Origin: Pezizomycotina sp. ARF18 | Taxonomy: Eukaryota > Ascomycota | DNA: 30,018 nt | Assembly (NCBI GenBank): GCA_002224055.1 | Contig: AZLU01000338.1 | Location: forward strand, 1 to 30,018 | Direction: 5' to 3' | Shown: one piece after another, positions 22,101-30,018 of the stretch | Position numbering within the stretch: position 1 is the first letter of the stretch | Layout of the letters: every line of letters starts with the position of its first letter | The notes under the pieces: generated by a model | Database searches by the model: none | The model's input: the letters and a program-made list of their open reading frames with translations, nothing else | Told to the model about the DNA's origin: nothing | Position numbers and translations under genes: made by a program

Positions 22101-23419
22101 ATGCGATAATTTGGAATCGAAGAACAAGCCAACTGGGGAAGTTGATGAAAGTGGCTGAAGGCTGAGGTCGTATATGAACTTAATTTTTCTCGTTAAAGCA
22201 TCAAGTGTTTTAAACTTCTTTCTACAGTAGCTTTTCCCCACAATTTTTTATAAAGTATTTCCGTCTAGAGGACGGAGCAATTACGCAAAGGAGAAAGAGC
22301 TGCGTTGGGCAGCTAGTATAATATACAGTTATTATATACATTTCGCCGGGGATTGGATATTCTCGATATACAGCAAAGCCAGGGAAAGACCGACAAGGAG
22401 GAAGCTAGCAAGTTTATTATCATCATCTTTTTTTTTATATCGCCGTGTGGAGTCGGAGACGTCCAGGTTTCCTAGCCCGTTTTCCTTTTCTCTTTTTTTT
22501 ATTTTTTTTATAACCGCTTAAAATAAAGGAAACCCGATGTTAAATAGTTGCAACCAGTGGAGATAAATAGTAAGCACGATTTGAGAAGGAAGTTATTTTA
22601 GTATATTCAGGCATCCAGGACAAGGTATCCGTCTGGAGAGGAAAGAAAAGACAACGTGAATGAATACCGTAGTATTTCGGTGATGATATTCACCCTTTTC
22701 GAGATGCATAACCATGTGTCTCTCTCTGTTCGAGTTGGATTTTTTGTCTCACCTGATAGCTCATGGAAACTCCGTGTGTTGCCCTTCTCGCAAACGAAAG
22801 GAAGCTAGTGTTAAAGCCGCTTGAGCCAGTTCATCCCAATTCCGGCGAGAGAATTCATCCTGCTGTCTTCGTGTCACAATTGCTGCATAGTGCATCTTTT
22901 TTTTTTTTCTAGGCTTCTTAGTCGGCCGTCTCAAGACACGGGTAGAGAGTGCTTCATTCAAAAAAAAAAAAAAAAAAGCAGAAACTGTAACATCTCCGAT
23001 ATTATTCAGAAAAAAAAATGGTGCTATAATACCTTCCCTAAGAAATTAGTAGTAAAAAAAGGGGCTTTTCGTTTCTCGATTATACTTTATTTTCAGGTTT
23101 TTTTATTCTTGGGATCCTCCGACGTCCGTCTTCGCGTAGGATACTACGCGAGAGGATATATGGATATAAATATTGTCAAAAGTGAAACGTGAAAAAGTAA
23201 CGTCCGCCTGTTTATTGAGTATCTCCGACCCCGATGGCAGAAACGGACAAAACGTCACTTTCTCGGAGGGCTTTTTCATTCGATTTCGACGCAAACGAAA
23301 TGCCGTTGGTCACGCAGAGACATGCATCCTGCCCCTTCGCGTGAGAAAAACGAAGAATAATTCTCAAATGTTTCTCCTAAATAGTGGCAGCAGCCGAAAG
23401 GAGGCTTGCTGGAGGCTTC

Positions 23420-23445
23420 TCTCTCTCTCTCTTTTTTTTTTTTTT
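23420..23445 (+). repeat. (CT)n followed by poly(T)
   Basis: Six to seven CT units run directly into about 14 T. Confidence 0.8.
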
Positions 23446-26400
23446 GCCTGCTTATCCAAGAAACAAAGGCCGTCTATTACATTATGATTTCTAAATCGTC
23501 ATCAATTATCTCGTAAGAAAAAAAAAAAGAGAAAAGGCAAAAAGATAATTGCCGCTCAGGCATTTGCGCGGCGGGTCTGCCTTTGAAAGGGCTTCCGTTT
23601 ATCGTTAGAAGTTGTTCTGCCGCAATTTTTAACAGTTTGCGAATTATACAAAAACTCCGTAAAGAGAAGGCCTAAGAGCGGCAGCAGGGAGAGACAAATG
23701 TAAGCCTTCCGTCAGCAACTTTGTTCGTTTAATCAGAAGTTGCGAAAAAAACGGAACACATCCAAAGCAACATATACCGAACCGCTGCAGCTTCGCGCAA
23801 AAAATATAAGGTTCGAGGACAATATAGACCCACTCCCGCGTGGTCGGTCGAAAGAACGAAATCTGATACCGACGGAAAGACAAGTATCGTGTCGTGAACT
23901 CCAGGCACCTTGCATGATGTTTTCGATCCCTCGTGTGGGAAACCGTGCCCAGCGGAACTCATCGCCTCCGAATATGATCGCATTTGGAATTCCATCGCAA
24001 ATTCCGCAACAAGAAACCAAAAAAAAAAAGAAAGGAATAAGGAAAGCAAAGATTTGTTCGGAAATTTAATCGGTTTAGTTCTCTCCGGGACCCTGGATTT
24101 AAGGTTTTCCTTCTATTTTTGCTGTTATTAAACTCCCCCAGTGGCGAGAAACAGGGAGTCCCTTCTTTCCGGGGGCTCGCGGTTCGCAAAATCGCTATTT
24201 CCGGCGGTATATTCAAAAGTATATTTCCGATTACGAAAGTATAAACTGCGATCCGTGCATTTTAAATCTTTACAAACGCAAAAAAAGACAAAGGCATCGG
24301 CTCTGTTTCGACACTAGGTATCTTGCGGCATTCTACAGGGGAGTTGTAAAAACACCGAGCTTCCCGACAAAAGTGATCTCATTTGTATTAGCGTATTAGC
24401 GCCGTGAAAATTAAAAAAAAAAAAAAATCCGGGGAACTCCCGGCAGCGTCCTCGTGAAGTGCGATGCTAGCGACGAAGTGCGAACAGTTAAAACTTTCTT
24501 CATCGTTAGCTAGAGAGGGAAATCTCTATAACTCTCGTTTTCCGTTCCAAGAAAAAAAATGAGATATTGTAATTCCGCCGTCCGAACGGACAGTTCATAC
24601 CGCGAAGAGCATCACATTTTGCGATTGAAAGCAAATTAATATCAATCGGTAAAACTTGTTACTATCAAATTTTCTAAGATATAAAAAAAAATGCATGATA
24701 CTACATGCCCAAGTCGTGATGGTAACAACAAGAAATGCTAGCATTTAGGCGCCAAAGACGCCATTTCGGCTGGGTCTCTGGTGAACTATAACCTTACAAG
24801 TTGCGATTGGCGATTTCGGCAGATCCAGTACGATGCTCAGCGCCGTAAGTGCATCAAGCCACAAAGAAATGCGCTGTCCTTTGTGACATTTGAAATATCG
24901 GTTGTGTGTTGGACGAGGTCGCTTCGAGCCAATAAGACTTCGCTAGCGAGTAGTTGCGATCGCGTCGATGTCTGTGTCCAACACAGCTGATAAAGCGGGT
25001 TTTTGTAAATTGTAACGTGGAATTCATGCAAATCCCGCCATGTATTTTCGACGGATGTTTCATTCCATATATTCTCACCTATCACAAGCGTCTTAACACT
25101 TGAGAAGGTCAAGTTGCGCCCAAGATGTCCTTGAGGAGTTGAAATGAAAACGGCAATTTTGTCAAAATGGATGAGTATATCAGCTGAAGCAAACCCCACA
25201 AAAGATTCTCTCGTAACGTTGCACTTCGGCTCAAAGAACGATCGCGATATTATCATAAGATCCCAATACTCGAAAAGTAATATTACCGGCGCATAATACT
25301 GACCCAAGAAAATGCTTTTTGCGATCGCGAAAGGTCTCAGCTTACCCGCTATAACCCTCGGCCAACGTTGTGATCAATAATCGCCTCTTTGGAGCTCTGC
25401 AGCGGCTGAGTCAGATCTCGATCGTCCTCAAATAGGCTCTTAAACTGTTCTTATTAAAAGGATCAGGTCGGTTCAGCATATTACTACCATTGTTAAAATC
25501 GCCTCAATTCGATGGTGCATGCGCAATGGGTATTTTCTCTGCGACTTTTTCGCCTTTTCTCGGGTGGAGACGAGTCGTCGAAAAACTTTCGAGCCGATTC
25601 CTTGCGATACGACCTTACCGTCAATGCGACGCACGCAATTTTCCCAATCGAGCATATCAGACTAAGCAGCAAAACAAAAGGCGTTGCAGAATAAACGAAA
25701 AAAAAAAAAAAAAAAAGCGACAACCTTACCAGAGCAGTGTGTAGATTTCGAATTTCAGCTATTTCAATGCGGTCAATTTGCGATTCGCCTATTTAGCAGA
25801 CATGACCAAAAAAAATTTCCTCCATTGAGCCTAAAATTCCAAGAGTTTTCCGAACAGATTAAAGGATATTTTGCCTCCTGGCGGGCTGGAAACAAACAAC
25901 TCAAATCGCGCCATTTGTTTCGCGCAGGGAGAGTCAATCCTCGCATTACTCGCTCAGGGAGGGTGGTCAGTCATTTGATGAGACGTTGTTTAATGACCGT
26001 TTGAAACATTATCTGCTCGGAGTTAAAAAACCCTCAAGATTTGCTTTCTGATTTTTTCTTTTTTTTTCTTCTTCCTTTTTTTGTTCTCCTTCGCAAAATT
26101 GGTTCCCCGAGCCGAGCCAGGACCAGGTAACTGGATAAGCTTAAAGGGTTGGCGCCACGGCGGGTTCATCGACTGGAAGGATGATAGAGCGAGCTCTGGA
26201 AATCTTGCTCTAGACGGCAAAACCTCCGTTGTTCCCAAGTCGTGGCATTCTATAACACCACCAGCATTGAGTCTGATGCAGTGTGATATCAAAAGGACCC
26301 TCCATTTGGTGGAGCTGAATAAACGGGATGGAAATTTTGGGAATTCGCCCGTTTTAAACCGCCAATCGATGCATGGACGGGGCCTTGGACGAAACCTCCA

Positions 26401-26476
26401 GAAGGGGACGTCCTTTAGCCGGGACGCCGATGATTTGCTGCTTGCTTGCTTGCATTTCAAGCATAAAAATAACGCT

Positions 26477-26503
<27 letters not shown>
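26477..26503 (+). repeat. Poly(A) run, 27 nt, the longest in the window
   Basis: Uninterrupted 27 A. It lengthens overlapping open frames on both strands as poly-Lys and poly-Phe, so those frames should not be trusted. Confidence 0.9.
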
Positions 26504-26508
<5 letters not shown>

Positions 26509-27322
26509 TAGACGTATAGAGACAAACATACCTACTAGAGAGACAGTAGAACGCGTCTCTCCTTCCATGATCTCTTCGGCCTTCTACGAAGAGCGACGGA
26601 AATAGGTCCTTCTTTCTGCCTTCTTTTCCCTTGTCTCACATCATACGGGACGACGATGGACAGGCACCACGGAATCGGAACAAACGTGAACACGTCTTGA
26701 CTCCTCCCACGCACTGCACAACGCACGCTGTCACGTTAGACGTAATACCGTTCCACCCAATCCCTTTTGACAATCTTCCTTTTTTTGTACCGCTTATCGA
26801 TAGGGAAGATCTGGAGGCGTACCATGTGGAAAGCGGGGCCTCTGTTTTTTTGCAAGCGAAAAAATCGTCCTTGCTTGATTATCCGTCGGTGATAGCTGCC
26901 TAGATTATACGATGATACCGCTGTGCAATCCTGCACGATGGCGAAACGCGACCTGTCATAGATAGAGATAGAAACAACAAAAATAGTATAGAGATAGGTA
27001 ATAACAAGGAATACAAGGAGTAAAATGTCCAATTGATTCCCGTTTGTTTTTCTGTTTCCATTCGGTTCGTGATGTTTGAAAGATGCAGCCACAATTGCGA
27101 GTCGGTGGAGTTGATGTTTGTTACGGGATGGTTTCTCCGAGCACGAAAAGGTCAAGTAAAGTAAATATCTTATCCTTACTCCTGGCCTGTAAAGGAAAAA
27201 AAAAAAAAAAAAAAAATTCCAAGGTCATATTAATTTATTTTTTGTATTTCCCCTTTCATCAACGAATCACGGCATTTACATACCAATATACTGGAAACAA
27301 CCTCTTGTCAACTCAGCAGTGG

Positions 27323-28482
27323 ATGTCCGGAGCCTTGCGAAGCTTAGCATCCACAGCACATCACAGGGTTCAATCACTACGACTGCCGCAACTTCTCCAT
27401 CCGGCCAGACCCTCAGTCTACGCCAATCGCTACCACTATCGGCGGGCCATTCCGGACCATGGCTTCCTCCTTTAATCTCACCTCCGATCTCCACAGCTCG
27501 CCTGTCAGGGTCGAAGTGGCGTCACCTTCCGCGTCCGACTTAAACCAAGAAAGCTCCTTGCTTTCGCTCCGTTCCGAAAAATGGCTGTCGAAGCTCTCGG
27601 CCTCGCTAAAAGGGGAGAACAATCCGGACAATTACCAGCTCGGGAAAATCACGATCACAGACCTTGACAGCTTCTCGAAAGGTAAAATCAGCTTCCTGAA
27701 GCTCACGGCGGATGTTAAAGCACCAATGATGAGAAATCGCTGCCCGGTAAGTAGATATTCTCAACTTCCATGATGCCGTTCCTATCACGGTATTTTCTTG
27801 CTCTACCTCCATAAGACAAATACAAATTGCCCCGGAGTTTATTACATGGAGATAAAAAAAAAAAAAAAAAAAAGCTAACCACTTTGAAACCTCACCAATG
27901 ACGGGGGTAAACATTTCTCTAATAGGAATCACGCTTCTCCGCGGGCCTTCGTCGCGTTGCTCGTACTCCTCCACCCAACGAATCGCCTGCCTCGAACCTA
28001 CATGCCGTTCTGACCGTCCAACCGCGTATCCCTGCGTCTTCCTTGTCGCTGACTGAGATACCTGCCGGTATGCTCGACGACAGCGGTTCCTTCTCCGGAG
28101 CTGCCGGAAGGAGCTCGAGGAGGAAGTAGGGCTCAAAATCCCCGCGGAGGAATCTGATACCGCTGTCTGAGTTGGCCATCAAGGCTTCCTCTTCGTTAGA
28201 AAGCAGTGAGCAAGAGGATGGGTATTACACCTCGCCGGGTTTGCTGGACGAGGTTATCACGTTTCAATGCTACGTGCACGAGATCGAAGAGCAGGAACTG
28301 GGCGAGTGGAAGGGTAAACTGACGGGGTTAAGGGACGAGGGGGAGAAGATCACGCTGAGGATCGTTAAATTGGACGAACTCTGGAAGGAGACCAGGGATG
28401 CGAAAGACTGTGCGCTTGGGGATTATGGAAGGCGCTTAGTGCTGAGGGAAATGTTGCGTTAAGTGTAGATGTTCCACAATAG
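27323..28482 (+). CDS. Nudix hydrolase, ADP-/UDP-sugar pyrophosphatase type (NUDT14/YSA1-like), frame-broken
   Basis: Hydrolyses nucleoside diphosphate sugars such as ADP-ribose or UDP-glucose to NMP plus sugar phosphate; the exact substrate cannot be read from sequence. Exon 1 gives SEKWLSKLSASL and KITITDLDSFSKGKISFLKL (near 27575-27705), the N-terminal domain of this subgroup. Exon 2 gives LRGPS near 27945, VLTVQPRIPA near 28005, then the Nudix box IPAGMLDDSG...KELEEEVGL at about 28057-28125, IPAEE, SPGLLDEVITFQCYVHE (28220-28280), GKLTGLRDEGEKITL and a C-terminal LWKALSAEGNVALSVDVPQ ending at TAG 28480-28482. The catalytic EELEE-like glutamates are present, split from upstream residues by a one-base loss. 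Breaks are also seen before the intron, after TAV (about 28168) and near 28419. The start is either ATG 27323 (adds an Arg/Ser-rich, acid-free mitochondrial-type leader) or ATG 27459 in a strong ACCATGG context. Confidence 0.9.
27747..27925 (+). other. Intron of the Nudix gene containing a 20-nt poly(A)
   Basis: 179 nt, donor GTAAGT, acceptor CTAATAG. It is longer than the other introns here and carries 20 A at 27854-27873. Confidence 0.75.
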
Positions 28483-29059
28483 CTATGCGATAAAAGCTGA
28501 GGCGGCGGAAAATGATATAATGTCGCATTTATATAGACGAAGGTTCGGAGGCGAACTTGCAGGCGCAGCTGCTTAATTAATTGAATATCTACACTTACAC
28601 GCATTAACGTATTGAGAACAGCCTCAATTCCTCGGGCTTTCAATTCTACATCTGTCTAAAGCAGAGCGTTGAGCACGATTGCGCAAACATCCCGCACCTT
28701 AATGCGGGTAGCATGGGCAAATTGTGCGGCGTTATCGAAGCGGCCGCACGGTAACAGCTTGACCTCTTTTAGTCAAATATGTACGTGATACAGGGCCGAA
28801 TCAGGTTCGGTGAGTTACTACATTCGTCATATAGAGAATTAATATCTATCGAAATATAGCTCTTAATCGACTCAATTGGGTCGTCCTTTGCCTTGTTTTC
28901 ATATAGTTGGTGAATTCGGAGGCTTTTTTGCTTAGCGGCGTCGATTTTTGGCCGGTTACCTGCCCGAGTGATGTCATTTTAACGATTCAACCGTCATAAC
29001 CACACAAAAACAGGTCCCTCAATTTATTAGTCGACCGGAGCTTTCGTCGCCTCTGCCAG
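28483..29059. other. Intergenic region and upstream promoter of the LEA-like gene
   Basis: No coding signal. Two similar CCCTCAATTTA/CCCTCAATTAA motifs (about 29014 and 29082) flank the TATA box. Confidence 0.5.
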
Positions 29060-29070
29060 TATATATATAA
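29060..29070 (+). promoter_or_regulatory. TATA box of the LEA-like gene
   Basis: TATATATATAA about 150 nt upstream of the ATG, followed by a CCCCT motif (29082, matches the yeast stress-response element core) and then an A/C/T-rich, G-poor leader of about 110 nt up to the start codon, as in strongly expressed fungal genes. The stress role is inferred. Confidence 0.6.
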
Positions 29071-29217
29071 GAAAAAGAAGGCCCCTCAATTAAATTATTT
29101 CAACTTTCAATCAAATCAATTCTACATCTTTAACATCTTCAATTGAATACAATCTCACTCAAATCATCCTCACAAACACAACCTTTTCACATCTCTCACA
29201 CCACACATACAGCAATC

Positions 29218-29705
29218 ATGAGCTCGATAATCAGGTCCTCCATCCTCCGTCAGGCCGCTTTCGTCAGGTTTCAGGGTGCCCGCACCTCTGAGCACGACGC
29301 CATTCTACAAAGTCTGCTACTGATACGGCGAAAGGACACCGTCGTCGATGCGCTAGACACGGCAAACAAGAAGACCGGCAAGGTCCTCGCGATGCCATTG
29401 AGGTCGGAGAGCAGGCCGTCGATAAGACCAAGGGTAAGCTCCGCATTCCCATTTTACCCGTAAATAATAAATTCTATTGGGGATAATCTTTTTTACTAAT
29501 GCCGTGCTGTAACTGTGTAGAAATGGCCGGTGTTGCTACTGGTCAGGCCAAGGACGCTGCCGGAAGGCTTCGGGGCAGTACGAAGAGGCCAAGGGACAAG
29601 CTCGGGGAAGTTCGAGGAGGCCAAAGGCACCGCCAAGGGAAAGCCGAGGAGCTCAAGGGGCAGGCCCAGGGCAAAGCTGAGGAAGTCAGGGGAAGGATGA
29701 AGTAA
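29218..29705 (+). CDS. Mitochondrial LEA-like stress protein, frame-broken
   Basis: Likely a late-embryogenesis-abundant-type (LEA group 3/CsbD-like) hydrophilic protein protecting mitochondria during drying or other stress. The N-terminus MSSIIRSSILRQAAFVRF is Arg-rich and free of acidic residues. In a neighbouring frame STTPFYK follows, matching the common fungal presequence end R-x-F-STT. Then come KDTVVDALDTANKKTGKV, RDAIEVGEQAVDKTK and, after an 87-nt intron (29434-29520), 11-residue-type amphipathic repeats: GQAKDAAGK, GQYEEAKGQARGKFEEAKG, TAKGKAEELKGQAQGKAEE, ending VRGRMK at TAA 29703-29705. Exon 2 loses one base at three Gly-Lys codon pairs, which together restore the frame; exon 1 has two or three more breaks. 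The start ATG follows a G-poor leader and is the first ATG in a good context (CAATCATG). Class call firm; targeting inferred. Confidence 0.85.
29434..29520 (+). other. Intron of the LEA-like gene
   Basis: 87 nt, donor GTAAGC, branch ACTAAT, acceptor TGTAG. Splicing gives AAG G|AA ATG, Lys-Glu-Met, in frame between DKTK and MAGVATGQAKD. Confidence 0.8.
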
Positions 29706-30018
29706 ATTCGTTCACAATCACGAGCAAAAAAAAAAAAAAAAAAAAAAAAGGAAAATCTTCACTATTAATTCATGTTCATCTCCTTTACTTTTATCATCAT
29801 CATCACGCATTTTACGAATACTTCTTTCTTGCATCCAAATAACTAATAGGACAATAAGGAGGATGGTCTTTGTTCTAATTTTTACTAAGCATCTCAAACT
29901 TCCATTATTGGTAATTTAACTGAGCTTACTTAGCAGCTGTCTAAAGCAGCTATCGATACAGTATTAGAGCTCCAATCCAAGCTACCTTTACTGTTAAAAA
30001 TTTGTCACTGTACAGAGC
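29706..30018. other. 3' flank of the LEA-like gene
   Basis: AT-rich, with 24 A at 29726-29749 starting only 21 nt after the stop codon. No further gene is seen. Confidence 0.5.

Larger units (their letters stand above)
14760..27195. other. 12 kb gene-poor stretch with many homopolymer runs
   Basis: I can support no gene here. The longest open frames (24837-25307 minus, 156 aa; 26023-26568 minus and 26081-26605 plus, about 175-180 aa, overlapping on opposite strands; 21079-21516 plus, 145 aa) have no recognisable family, and some are lengthened by poly(A)/poly(T) coding. The DNA is A/T-rich and holds most of the long poly(A) runs and microsatellites in the window. No long terminal repeats, inverted-repeat elements or RNA genes were recognised by eye. 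Confidence 0.5.

Noticed and set aside
24837-25307. 156-residue minus-strand frame
   Set aside because: No domain, no splice or promoter signs. One frame of this length is about what chance gives on both strands of a 30 kb window of this composition.
26023-26605. Two long frames overlapping on opposite strands
   Set aside because: Both are lengthened by the 27-nt A run and other A/T runs; neither shows a recognisable family.
1-30018. CRISPR arrays, prokaryotic operons, phage or defence systems
   Set aside because: No regularly spaced repeats, ribosome binding sites or tightly packed genes; introns and leaders show a fungal nuclear genome.

Overview
The window reads as nuclear DNA of a filamentous ascomycete fungus. 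The main reasons are short introns (59-90 nt in most cases) with GT...AG borders and CTAAC-type branch sites, CT-rich leaders upstream of start codons, and protein families typical of Pezizomycotina. The large, A/T-rich gene-poor stretches with many long poly(A) runs would fit a repeat-rich genome such as a member of the Pezizomycetes, but that placement is inference only.

Layout. (1) 1-2032, minus strand: a calcineurin-like phosphoesterase/5'-nucleotidase gene whose 3' end runs off the left edge. (2) About 3.8-4.5 kb, plus: a weak, broken coding-like stretch, perhaps the tail of a transposase. (3) 4729-5957, minus: a cell-surface protein with a signal peptide, a Kre9/Knh1-type domain, a Ser-rich stalk, one membrane segment and a cytosolic tail. 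(4) 6399-6873, plus: an unidentified basic, coiled-coil-like protein fragment with an internal repeat of about 48 residues. (5) 6.9-11.8 kb: no supported gene. (6) 11825-14583, minus: a long, Gln/Pro-rich protein ending in a RING finger, a probable E3 ubiquitin ligase. (7) 14.8-27.2 kb: a 12 kb stretch with no gene I can support, only low-complexity DNA and homopolymer runs. (8) 27323-28482, plus: a Nudix hydrolase of the ADP-/UDP-sugar pyrophosphatase type. (9) 29218-29705, plus: a mitochondrial LEA-like stress protein behind a clear TATA box.

The strongest overall signal is that all five recognisable genes, which belong to unrelated families, are cut by single-base insertions and deletions, while their protein similarity (read across frames), splice sites, branch points and start regions remain in good order. 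Independent decay of every gene is less likely than base-level indel errors in the assembled sequence. The genes are therefore annotated as CDS with breaks noted, not as established pseudogenes. No operon-like or defence-like system is visible. The genes look like independent housekeeping, surface and stress loci. The last two genes both carry possible mitochondrial targeting sequences.
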